The translations under genes were made by a program, and so were the position numbers. The notes beneath the pieces were generated by a model. The model was not told the DNA's origin and did not search any database. It worked only from the letters and a program-made list of their open reading frames with translations. Shown here one piece after another: positions 11,222 to 22,022 of a DNA stretch of 64,000 nucleotides (position 1 is the stretch's first letter; each line of letters begins with the position of its first letter). The stretch comes from Favolaschia claudopus (lineage: Eukaryota > Basidiomycota > Agaricomycetes > Agaricales > Mycenaceae). The stretch is from positions 806,001 to 870,000 of the forward strand of contig JAWWNJ010000017.1 of the NCBI GenBank assembly GCA_037176885.1, written 5' to 3'.

Positions 11222-12756
11222 ATGTCCAGGCGTCTCTATCTTGGCAGTAAGGTCAAACCCCCTCGTCTCTACGCTTTCTCAACAAGAGTATCGCAGGACT
11301 TGCCTCTGACGTCCGCTCTGAGGACGTCTCCAAGCTTTTCGAGGGCTATGGCAGCATTATCGACTGCCGTGTCATGACTGGTTCGTCCAAAAGACACGGA
11401 CCATCCGACGACGGAAATAATCAAAACGCAACAGGATTCGGCTTTGTCGAGTTTGAGAATGCAAAGGCAGGACAAACTTCATGGCCGACTTGGTTGCCTC
11501 CTTTGTAAGGCGGGCGCTTATACTTTTCCAGGATGCGGAGGATGCTGTGACCAATTTCAATGGAAAAAACTTCATGGGTCAAAAGTTAGTCGAGGTTTGC
11601 TCAGATCTGGGGGCAAGCTAACCTGACTGTAACCTACAGCATCGTCGTCGAGTTTGCAAAGGAAAGCCGGCCCCGTAGGGAACCGTACGACAGCGACAGG
11701 AGCTATGGGTATGTAAAGCAGTTGCAAGTTGCAATGAGGATCCAACATGCTGACTGGCCGTGTTGCAGTGCTCCCCGTTCCCGCAGGCCCCCTGGTATCC
11801 GCGTTATCGTGTCGGGCCTCTCCCGTGATACAAGCTGGCAGGTACGGTCCCGGTTCTATCCCGCTTGGTCTTCGTCCTCCCCCCTCTGGCTATGGCGGTC
11901 TCAATCTATTCTTTTCCTTTGGCGTTGGTGGTGTCTTCAATTTGACCCCGTTTCGCGGTCCGAAAGGCGTTAATTCCATCGTCCTGGCGTTCCCTTTTTG
12001 GCTTCGAACTTTCCCTCCGAGAATGTCATGGATCCGACTTGTTTTACTGCCGGAATATCGCGCCCTTCTTGGATGGACCGACCCTGATAAACCTGCTCGA
12101 TCTTAGGATTTGAAAGACTTTGGACGCACTATTGGAAGCGTCTCTTTCGCTGACATCGATCGGGACTACCGCGATCAAGGGTAAGTTCAATCTCTTACTC
12201 GGTGTTCAATCTAACAACACTCGTTTATCAGAATCCTCGAGTACCTCTCTCGCGATGACGCTGACCGCGCTGTCAAAACCTTGGACAACACGGATCTTCG
12301 TGGCAGACCCGTCCGCGTTGCGTTTGATGACTCTGTGGGTAGTACTATCACCTTTGCGGGTTGTCCTTGACAGTGATTTTATAGCGGGGCGGCCCGGACA
12401 ACTATCATCGCAGTGACCGCCGCGACGATCGCGATCGCTACAGGGACAGAGATGACCGTGACCGCTACCGCGATGACCGTGACCGACACAGGGATGACCG
12501 CCGCCGTGACCGCTCCAGGTCGCCGCCGCGCCGTGACCACGAGGATCGTCGCAGGTCTCCCCCGCCGAGAAGAGATGAAGACAGGAGGGCTACAGGGTAC
12601 GAGAATCACCGGCGGGGAGATGATAATGTGCGACGTGGGCCTGATTATTATAACCGTCGCAGGGACAGGGAAGAACGAAGACGGGGCGGCGACGACAAGG
12701 AAGAACGTTTCGAGGATAGGTCTGCCAGGAATGGAGACGCGGGATGGTCCCGCTAA
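11222..12756 (+). CDS. SR-family splicing factor with two RRMs and an Arg/Asp/Ser-rich tail
   Basis: RNA-binding SR protein that promotes splice-site selection in the nucleus. RRM1 starts at residue 4 with RNP2 'RLYLGRL' and has RNP1 'GFGFVEFENAKDAEDA'. The second RRM is of the SR pseudo-RRM type and contains the diagnostic SWQDLKD heptapeptide, formed across an intron. It is followed by 'RDDADRAVKTLDNTDLRGR'. The C-terminal tail is dominated by RD/DR repeats with RS and SPPRR patches. This places it with SRSF1/4/5/6-like and fission yeast Srp2-like proteins. About eight introns are present. The intron at 11467-11531 starts with GC, not GT (AAG|GCAGGA). No GT donor nearby keeps frame with the conserved 'DAEDA' that follows. 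Confidence 0.9.
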
Positions 12757-13647
12757 AATGCAGAAAAATAAACCCCCAGGCTTCGGGATTATTCGGTACT
12801 GGCCAAACAGGATTCGTGGACAGGCTTTCTTTCCGTTGGTGTTGGGCGATGCAAATATCTCTCTCTTCCTCTCTTCCCTCGAAATTGGTGTTTTTCTATA
12901 CGCCGGCCTTGCTTGTACTACTCGTTGGACCTTCGAATCATCGTGAGGATCGTCGTCTTTACCAGAGATGGGCCATCGGAAGCGGTATCACCGACACGTA
13001 CGTGGACTGGTCTCGGCTGCGATTGCCTCAGAGAAACATCAACCCATGGCCACCTCACACCTTGGGCTGCAACACACAACGCCGTCGACAAGGGGCATGA
13101 TTCATTGGTAGCGCTAATCGTCGACCGGACCCGACATCGTTTGTTCTGCTTCCACCATCGATGAAAACTTTTGGTCGTGATTGTGTCAAGTCGAAACGGG
13201 AAGGAGTCGGCAAACAATGCGTCACATTGGCGCCCACAACCGTGCGTATCTTGTTTCTTCTTCATCACTAGGAATATGTGCTCGGTGCTTTTGCGCATTC
13301 TGATATCGATGTATTTTTTCTTTGCTCAATACAGCTGTTTTATTTCTGCTTTTCATTTACCGTGAACACAATGTTAGAGCCGGATTCTATTCCCAACCAA
13401 GCTAAATCTTGTGTGTCTCGATCACTCTCAAGCGGCGCTAGCGAGCCGTCCTGCATCTGCGAATTGCAGAGGAGGTGTAATCACCAGCGGGCGAATTTCA
13501 TGAGGAAGGAGAAGGAGAGAGTTGGGGACATCTGGAGATCTCTGCCGCCACACGTCCAGAGGAGTATCCCGGGTGATATTGCATAGAACAACGAGCTCTG
13601 AGGAAGTTTGTTACACTTTCATTCACTAGATCGAGCCGACGAGGTAT
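12757..13647. other. Intergenic region between convergent SR-protein and TBCE genes
   Basis: This is a shared 3' flank. Only short overlapping open frames without codon or family support are present. Nothing else was recognised. Confidence 0.5.
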
Positions 13648-15673
13648 TTACTTGTATTTGCCTGAGCTTTTGTAAGCGTAGTCGGTCGTATTCATCGTAT
13701 CTTCGTATCTTAGCCACAGCGAAAGGGCTGTGCTTGAAGCGCTTAGCTTCAATATCTTACAAAGCTTTAGCCGAAGAGCCCAAAGGGTCATTGTTGGAAG
13801 GACGCGGAGGGGGGAATGTTCGGCGTCGCGCAGGAGGGTGGTAGCTATCTGAGAGTCTATGTTTGAGGAAGGCGGGGACGCGGCACAGCAGTAGGCGTTA
13901 ACCTCTACAGCATTTTTCATCAGAGCACATCAGCGCAAGGTCCCGCTTCTCTATGCAAAGGAACGAAACATACCAATGAGGCGCCTACTTAGTTTGTCTT
14001 GATTGTGATCCGGTTCATGCTCTGCAGGGCGTCCATGTTCTGGTTCGCGAGTGAGCGCTCTAGGCCGACGGAAATTAATGCAATGGAAGAGCATACTCTC
14101 GCAGAGTTCGGTCCATCGCGGGTAGCTGACGTGGCGCTCTTGCTCTGATTTGGGGCCGTGAAGGGCCACATGGGAAAGATAGAATAATTCACAGTCTGTT
14201 CGTTCTTTGGGGGAGATCTAAACTCTCCGTGAATTTCTTGCTCGAAAATTACAAAGCACCACGATGCAACCAAAGATAGACCTACAGCAGCGGCGTCTAG
14301 TGCCATGAGGGTTGGGATTCGCGCTATGGTGAGTTGCCGAGAGTTGCGGCCTTGTACGGGATCTGCGCGAATTTTGGCAAGGATATAACGCAAAAACCCT
14401 AATCGTACCGTCGAATAATGGGTTACCATTCAAGGTGAGGGAGCTCAAGGCTGGGCACCAGGTGGTTAGAGCATCGATATCATCCCAGGAGCCCAGACGA
14501 TTGAGCGACAGAGATAGTTGCTTGATGTTGAGGCTTTGACCGGCCAGGGGAGGAGGAATCTTTTCGATCTTGTTCGACGTCAAAACGACGCGTTCTAATC
14601 TAGACCAGGGTGGGGATCCATGTCGGGGCTAACGGAAAAAAGGAGCTTACGACGGGTATGATTGTAGGGAGTCGGAGATGTGGACCCAGTTATCTAGGTT
14701 GTTACTGTCCAAATTGATAGTGCTTATTTTAGATTCTTGTACGAGACTTGGCGAAGATAGCTTGTCGATAAAATTATACCCCACTTCAATGATTTGCAGA
14801 GCGGGCATCGCGGCGGTTACCCTTTGCATTTCTTTCCATGTCGTCAGTGTATGATTGAGCCGTAACTCGATGAGGTTGGGGAAAGCAAGCTCCAGAGCTC
14901 GTGAGTCACTTGGAAATTCGAGACGGTTGCGACTCGATACAAGATCAGACAGAGAGAATCGATAGTAACCCAATTATGTTGGAATGACCCACTTCAATGA
15001 TAACCTCTGAAGCGCTGGAAGCTCAACGCAGATGGCAGCAATCAGATCCCAGCTTGATATGAGGCTTGCAGTCAAATCAAGGCCGCGAACGCCTTTTACG
15101 CATCATTAACGACGGGATGTAATTCGGACTCGTTCGGGAAGTCGACTCACTGGGACAAGTGGATCGTATGGTACCTGGCGGCTCGTCATACCGCGCAATG
15201 TATTCGTTGTCGAGGCTCACTTCACGGAGACGATCCAGATTGGCAAATTTACGGCGGATCTTGTCAAGATCTACCGCCTCTACCTCAATAGCACCATTTG
15301 ACGATCCAAGTAGAACTTTTTCTTGAGACTCTGCATTGTGAGGCATCTCGACATATTTTGAGTACAGCGCTTTGAGGAACGAGGTGCCATAAGAAATGTT
15401 GGGACTCGGCCGAATGAAGGAACCCGCATTCGGAATGCTATGCGAGTTCTAGATGGAGTTTTTGTGTCCTTTCAGCTGCGAGCCTCACCGGCAAGAGAAG
15501 TAGCGTTTGCCGTCCTTGACACCATCATGTTTACCGCGTTCAGGAGCGTCCCATTCAACTCCGAGCCAAATTCCAGAGGTGTTGTCTACGTCGCCGACAA
15601 ATTTTACGGTCCCCGTGTGCTCCCCAAGTCTTAGACGCGTTCCCCTCGTTGGGAGATGTAGTAAGTTGTCCAT
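13648..15673 (-). CDS. tbce: Tubulin-folding cofactor E (CAP-Gly, leucine-rich repeats, ubiquitin-like)
   Basis: Chaperone that binds alpha-tubulin and joins it with cofactors C and D to make assembly-competent tubulin dimers. The first exon (start at 15673) carries a CAP-Gly domain: 'GEHTGTVKFVGDVD', 'GIWLGVEWD' and a GKHDG variant of the GKNDG tubulin-tail motif. Next come leucine-rich repeats such as 'FPNLIELRLNHTLTTW', 'ISTINLDSNNLDNW' and 'NIKQLSLSLNRLGSWDDID', then 'CPALSSLTLNGNPLF'. The LRR cap region contains 'HVSYPRWTELCE'. A ubiquitin-like end follows ('PLRVLPTMTLWALRLKLCK'). This order is specific to TBCE. The last exon may be extended or spliced beyond the stop at 13648, since the usual acidic UBL end is not obvious. 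It lies head to head with the HIBCH gene. Confidence 0.9.
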
Positions 15674-15766
15674 AAGAGGAAATTAGTCACGCCATCACAC
15701 GAAGTCACGCAGAATGACGGCATTGGGATATTCGGGAATTGCTCTTGCACGAAACCACAACCTCCA
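15674..15766. promoter_or_regulatory. Bidirectional promoter between tbce and the HIBCH gene
   Basis: Only 93 bp separate the two divergent start codons, so both 5' leaders and the core promoter elements must share or overlap this interval. No TATA box is visible, consistent with housekeeping expression. Confidence 0.6.
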
Positions 15767-17651
15767 ATGCTTGCGGCGTCCCGACGCTTGATGTCGCGCA
15801 GTTCAAGTACATTGAACAGGACTAGAGCCATTGCTAAGCAAATGTCTGCAGTTGCCGGCACGAAACCACCGTCGGACGCGGACCCAGAGGTAGGTATACC
15901 CGGTTTTTGTCCAGCTCTAAATTTCTCTGGCCAACTGATCCAGCCTGTAGTGCGCTTTGAATCTACTCTTGGACTGCGGACGTATCTGTTGAATCGTCCG
16001 AAAAAATACAATGCTCTCAATGATGAAATGCTAAGTTTACTTCACCCCAAACTTGAGGTTCAGCTGGCCGTTTCTACCCTACTGTTTCCCTGACCCCCGC
16101 CGGCGAATTAGGAATGGGACAATTCGGAACTTACACAAGTCATTGCCGGGGCCGGCGTTGGACGTGCTTTTTGTGCAGGAGGCGATGTGGACGGTGCATA
16201 CCCAAGTTTCATTACAGATGGGCGAACGACTTGCTTATGCATCCAGTCAGGTGTTGTGCGGTATGCTGCTGATGAAGCCACCCGGCACAAGGCCATAGAA
16301 TTTTTCAAGCGGGAGTACGTTCACGCTCCCCCGTCCGCGGAGCCGGTCATTTACTGTGTTCAAGGTTTGACCTTGACTTGCTGCTTGCCTCTTTACGGAA
16401 ACCATATGTCGCCGTATTGGATGGCCATACCAGTGAGTTGGGCGAAATATGTCAGTCATTCTATTGTTTTTGACGTCTTTCGAATAAAGTGGGTGGCGGC
16501 GTGGGACTTTGTGCGAATGCGCCGTTCCGAGTCGCGACAGAAAACACCATGTTCGCCATGCCCGAAACCAAAATCGGGTACTGCCCCGACGTAGGCTCTA
16601 GTTACTACATGTCCCGATTAGATGGGCAACTCGGGACCTACCTTGCCTTGACTGGAGACTCCCTGCAAGGTCGGGCAGTGTTGTGAGTCAAAAGGATATT
16701 CTACTCTTGCATACATCTTTGACAATCGTCTGCAGCGAACTCGGATTTGCGACGCACTTCATCCCTTCGCGAAGGATCCCTATGCTTATGGAGCGACTAT
16801 CGAATCTTGAAACTACAGATAAGGCTCTCGTTGATCGCACTTTAGAGGAGTTAAGTTCCGAACGCGAGCCCGAAGAGCCGCCGTCTCCCTTCGTTGGCTT
16901 GACGCGCGTGGCCTTGGACTCAGCCTTCAGACATGATAGAGTTGAGCGAATCTTCGCTGAGCTCGAATTGTTATCTATGGACGTCCAACCCGAGGAAGTC
17001 AGGACCTGGGCAAGCAAAACTCTGGCCATGTTGCAGGACCGCAGTCCTACAAGTTTGAAAGTTGCTCTGAAGGCCATCCGTCGGGGCTCCACACAAACAT
17101 TAGAAGAGGCTTATAACATGGAACTCAAAATCGCGACTGCATTCTGCGTATGTATATTTGGATCTCCCGTGTCGAACAAAAATAACGACGGTATCTAGAA
17201 TGGTGCAAGCCCGGATTTCGCCACGGGTGTTACGGCAGTTCTGGTCGAGAAAATGAAAACGAAACCTGACTGGAAGCCGTCCAGCTTGGAAGAAGTCACG
17301 GACGATATTGTCGACCGATTTTTCTCGCCGCATTCTTCGTATTTGCGAAATGCGCCCACTGTTTCAGAAATGATCATAGAACCAGGTTCTGAACGTGGGG
17401 CAAGCCAGCGTATTCAGGCCAGGTACACGCTGCCCACAGAAAACGAGATTCGGGATGTGATTACCGGTGAGGATCCCGACGCTGGGACGATGGGATACAC
17501 TCTCGATGATCTTTTGGAATATTTTCACGATGCTCGCCAAGGCAAGATGGGCGTCAACGAGAAAATCCTCGACGTTGTACAGCGTAAAACCTTTGTGGTT
17601 GACAACGACGACGGTCATGCTGTGTGGCTACGCTGGAAACATCGCGACTGA
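15767..17651 (+). CDS. ehd3: 3-hydroxyisobutyryl-CoA hydrolase, mitochondrial
   Basis: Crotonase-fold thioesterase of valine catabolism that hydrolyses 3-hydroxyisobutyryl-CoA in mitochondria. The first exon encodes an Arg/Ser/Ala-rich leader with two in-frame Mets, compatible with matrix import. The fold is marked by '[13 protein letters not shown]', the oxyanion-hole segment '[13 protein letters not shown]', '[18 protein letters not shown]' and '[19 protein letters not shown]', the last carrying the conserved acidic residues of HIBCH. The HIBCH-specific C-terminal half follows, including '[14 protein letters not shown]' and '[16 protein letters not shown]'. There is a terminal extension beyond the core with '[14 protein letters not shown]' and ending '[10 protein letters not shown]'. 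About seven introns are present. The related mitoribosomal protein mS47 belongs to the same family, but the complete catalytic motifs favour the enzyme. Confidence 0.9.
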
Positions 17652-18400
17652 GTTTGGTTGTTAGCTAGTTTTTTGTACATCCATAGTCGTAATTTTTCAC
17701 TGTTCTCCCCTCGGTGGATACACTTACTTTGAGCGTCTTTCTTCGTGCGGACGAATCAATCCGCCGATGTTTCAAAGACGAAGGAACTAAGTATGTTAAC
17801 TATGAGTTGACTCAGTGAGTCACTCTAGAGGGAGTATTTACATGTATTTACTTGCTACACAGGATCCCGGGAATCCTGGACTGATCCTGGTTTGATCCCG
17901 ACGGTGAGGATGGCGGGCTGACCGTGGCCGTGTAACTTGCGTTCGAACAAGATGACTCGGGGGACTGACTCGGGCGGCCAACTGCGGATTCTTGCCGCGA
18001 CGACCAGCTCTGAGGCTCGTCAGCCTGATTCAAACTGTGATCCAGACCCACATACGGCCTCGCAAGGAGTTCCGTTGCGACCTTCATCGCCACTTTTTCT
18101 CTTCGCCAAACCGTCCCAAACCGCGATTCTCATCATTTTAGGTTAGGTCCATCGTTTCAATCATCCGCGGCACCAAAAATACAAATTTCATTTTTCTCGT
18201 ATCGAGATCGGGCTGACCCCCGATGGATGAGCATAATCTCTTTGCTTGCTTGGCCACGTTTACTTTGTTTCCATTAACCCCGTACGTCGTGGCTGCGTTC
18301 ATACTCTCGACTTGTTGATACGACGCGACCTATAAAATGCGGTGGGTCGAACCGTGGACCGCACAATTATCCTCTCATCTTTCATCTCCATTTCACACTA
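17652..18400. other. Intergenic region and IDO promoter
   Basis: An 81-residue Ser/Pro-rich minus-strand open frame (17848-18093) has no recognisable features and may be chance. The right end is the IDO promoter. Confidence 0.5.
18331..18337 (+). promoter_or_regulatory. TATA box of the IDO gene
   Basis: TATAAAA lies 70 bp upstream of the ATG at 18401. Confidence 0.55.
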
Positions 18401-19884
18401 ATGAGCGTCATAAACCTCCTTCCATCCCCTCACCAATACTATACGTTGGCTGCTTCCCTCCTGCAGTCGACCTTCGACAATTATACGCGTCGACCAATCG
18501 AGAAACGCGTCTCCCCAGTTGATTTTGACGTTGACGTTGAAACTGGTTTTTTTCCGCGTTCCCCCCTTCCACGCCTTCCAGGCGTGTTCGACATATGGGA
18601 GGGCGCTTTGAGCGACGCGTCCGACAAGCTCAGTCTGGGAGAAGACGATTCTGAAGAAGCTCTTTCAAAGCGTGACTCGGGAGAGCTCTGGAGATCCCGG
18701 GTGTTATCCGTGAGTCAAAAATAAGATCGGATAGTCGGCAGATTACTGATGTTATCGCTACATAGTGGCCAGTGATTGATACTGCACCCCTCCATTCCAA
18801 TCTGCGTCTGCTCCAGCGCGCCCACTTCGTCTTAGCATGGTTAGTGCATTATTACGTGCACTCGGCCCCCTCTTCCGCAGAGGATTCTGCTTTCGTCGTT
18901 CCCCAGTCCCTCGCTGTCCCTCTTGTCGCTGTCTCGCGTCAACTAGGCATCGCTCCCGTCCTGACGTTCGCTGACACCGTACTATGGAATTGGGAAGTGA
19001 TAGAAGCGTCGGAACCTCGGTCCTTCGAAAACATGCGTTTTGGCGTCCACTTGTTCTCTGGCACAGAGGATGAGCGGAACTTCTACACCACGTCGGCCCG
19101 AGCAGAGTGGCGAGGGATCGAAATGCTGCGGATAATCGACGAGTACAATAATCTCCCCAATCTTTCCGACTTAACATCCATCTCTAAAGTCGCACGAGAC
19201 CTTGGGCGTCTAACGGGGATAATAAACGATATCAGCGACATAATTCAAGCAGTTCGCGGGGTCGTTGATCCGCACGTCTTCTACTGGGATTTGCGTCCGT
19301 GGTTCGAAGGCAGTGACGCAAAAGGGCCGGACGCGCCTGGCTGGATATATGAAGGTGTTCCCGATTCCAAATCTCTAGATCTCAGCGGGCCGTCTGCGGG
19401 CCAGAGCAGTGTCATGCACGCTCTCGACATCTTCCTCGATATTGACCACAAACTACGACAGCGCCGGTCACCAGCGCCGTCCGATAGCAATAAACGGGCG
19501 GACCACGGATTCATGGAGCGCATGAGGCGCTACATGCCCGGCAAACACCGCGAATATCTGGCCTCTCTCGCCGCGACGCCCAGGTCTATTCGTGAACTGG
19601 CCCAGCGGACACCAGCACTACGCGAACCGTACGACAACGCTGTTCTTGCGCTGAAGAAGCTGCGCGATCTTCACATGCGCATAGCTTGTCTCTACGTCGT
19701 AACGATGTCCCGCACGACGCCCAACGCGTTCGCCGCCTGTCCTGTTGCTCACGCAATGGAGAGGATGCAACGCGCGCGGGCCTCGGGGGACGGCCCCACA
19801 CGAGGTACAGGCGGAAATGAGCTTTCCCTCCTCCTCAAGGCTGGCCGGGATGCAACGCGGCGTGCTGTATTGAAAGGCAATTAA
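18401..19884 (+). CDS. ido: Indoleamine 2,3-dioxygenase
   Basis: Heme dioxygenase that opens the indole ring of tryptophan to N-formylkynurenine, the first step of the kynurenine route to NAD. There are two exons, 18401-18709 and 18766-19884, joined in phase 0 to give 475 residues. The small N-terminal domain is followed by the helical heme domain. Family marks include 'FVLAWLVHYYVHS', 'MRRYMPGKHREYL' (the human counterpart is M-R-x-Y-M-P-P-x-H-R), and 'LRDLHMRIACLYVV', in which the His fits the proximal heme ligand. 'RGTGGNELSLLLKAGRDATRR' is the substrate/heme-pocket G-T-G-G-x segment. Fungi often carry several IDO paralogues with different efficiencies; which class this is cannot be told here. 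No kynurenine-pathway neighbours are present. Confidence 0.95.
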
Positions 19885-20777
19885 ATTAGGTGTATAGTAT
19901 TGTTTCATCTCCCCTTCTCTTTCGCTCTGGCATAACTTATCCCGCTTTCGAATTGCATTTCCAAAACTGTATTGCCTCGGACTGCACCACATTGTATCTC
20001 TAATATCCTTAGTAATGAGTTCTACTAGTAATTACCGTGGATCTCTTTAAAATCATACCATACTAAAACTCAATGTAGTTGGGCTATCTGGCGGTGGTAG
20101 TATGAATAATACGGAAGCTGTTGTTTTTCATTTCGCCTGGGGTTCAGTTCAACAGATGGTCAGATCTTGTTGCTGAAGAATCAGCGGATCTCTGCAGAAC
20201 TCTGACTCGGAGTCTCGTAGGAATGTGACGGTAGGAAAATGAACGCAATTGGTCTTGTGGTCGCTGTAATACAACACTATAGCTGTTGTCTTGTCAAACA
20301 TATCTTCGATTTTGATTAAACAAATGGTCAGCTGTGCTCTCATTACTCTGCATCCCTGTGAACTTGCGATTGCCCTGGTAGCAGGCTGATTGCAAGTGAT
20401 TAAATGCATACATTACGGAAGCTATTGTCTTGTCATTTTGTGGAAGCCAAATCCAAGAGATGTCCTAATTTGGGTTCTAATTTGGACGGGAGAATTTCGG
20501 GGTGTCCCCCGGCAAGCGCCGAGACTCTGCATACGGTTAGGTCGTTCACATTAATCTCCACGGGCGTTCAACGGCGGCGGTTCTCCGAGTCCGTGTCTGT
20601 GAACACGTTTTCGCGGCTTCTCAGGCGCGGAGAAAAGTACGTAAATAAAGAATACATACACAAGTCGTATGGAAGCGCAGTTTGTTTCCTTGTCATGACT
20701 CACTAACTTCCTATTTGGGATACGAGCGTTGATGGTCCGAAAAAGGAAACTCCCTCAACAGCCTTTACGCTAGGCTA
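19885..20777. other. Intergenic region
   Basis: No gene is recognised. Only short open frames without coding character are present, and the composition is AT-richer than in the flanking genes. Confidence 0.45.
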
Positions 20778-21713
20778 TCACATCGCGACATACGGCTTTA
20801 TTACGCAGTGAATTAGCTGTGTTCCTGCGCCGGGTTTCACATATGTCAGGATTTCCTTGGGCGTCCCATCAAACACGAAGCACGCTAAGCGTTGAGGGCT
20901 TTCAAGTTTGCGGAAAGAGATTTTGCTTCCGTGGCTGATGTGTGCGGATCAAAGGCAGTGAAAACACAGAGTTCAAGATGAAATGAAAAGTTCGAACCAT
21001 AAAGGAACGAGGGTCCTGGGCTGTGGTTCGTTGAGGCGGCTCGCCCTGGAGGTTTAATGTGTTCTACGCCATCAATGAACGACGGAGAATGAATGATGTC
21101 AGGATGTGTACTAGATTGAGATCCTGCGGGAGTGACCAGCTCAGGCGACGTGCTCTGAGTTATCGTGAAAGTTGTAGCTTGCTCGTTTAGAGTTCTTCAA
21201 AACATCTTTCCCAGCATCACGGCTTTGATGTCCCAAAGTGGTACCGGAATTATGGAAAATGCAGTCCATTATTAAGTTAATAATCCAGCGTGTGCCTGTG
21301 CCTGTATCGCATTTCTAATAGTGGCAACGGAAATATACCAGATAGGAAGGGAACCTGATTTGGTCGGTTTGGTGGAGGCGGCGTTTCGACATCATGGTGA
21401 TCGAGGAGTGTGTCAGAAAATGCCATTCATCCCCAATCCTGATCGTGGCTGCGCGCTCACGGTTGCTCAATCTTTCGAGAGGCAGAGCCGTATGAGGCCG
21501 TATGCCAGTGTAAATATTGGGCGGACGAGGTGGATGGCCGACAGCCCGAGAGTCCGGAAGAGTTGTTTGACTTGGGGCCAGAGCCGTTTCGGGGTTCCTG
21601 TTAGTGTAAAGGGAAACTCGCTCTGGGTCCTTTTTCACTGATATATTCGCGGGATTCAAGAATCCTATAAGAATCCAAGGGAGTGGTCCAAGCATCATCG
21701 ATACGATTTGCAT
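20778..21713 (-). CDS. Probable spliced hypothetical gene (unassigned)
   Basis: Not recognised. On the minus strand an open segment at 21713-21315 begins with a hydrophobic stretch ('MLGPLPWILIGFL') and continues with charged, Arg-rich sequence. A second open segment, about 21190-20890, reads in one frame through Thr/Ser-rich and then mixed sequence containing 'SPSFIDGVEHIKPPG' and 'LYGSNFSFHLELC'. A last open segment ends in 'ILTYVKPGAGTQLIHCVIK' before a stop at 20778-20780. The change of frame between the last two needs an intron or a frameshift near 20885-20890. The amino-acid texture of the last two segments looks coding, but no domain is identified. It could equally be a decayed gene. 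Confidence 0.35.
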
Positions 21714-22022
21714 GTGAATTGGGCATTCGTCAGTGGACTGACGTTCGAAATAGTGTATGAATTCGATTTTGAGACTCGTACAAAGTCGAGCCCTTTCAAT
21801 GCACTGTTCATATGATCATAGACTTGGTTGATTATATGTTGCGCCAGTTGTTAGCCACTCACCTTCAATGGACCTCGCAGAGTCGCGCCGCGTACAGAGA
21901 GAATGGTAACTTGCCAACGTTCGGATTTCCTTTTAGAGTAATTTTGTTACGTCGCACGCGATTTGTGTCAGTGACGCCACCGTCGCCTCTCTCTTCCTCG
22001 TTCATGCACGACTGCTAATACG
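21714..22022. other. Promoter and leader region of the vacuolar protease gene
   Basis: No TATA box is visible near the ATG at 22023. A CT-rich stretch just upstream ('ccaccgtcgcctctctcttc') is a common basidiomycete leader feature. Confidence 0.4.
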
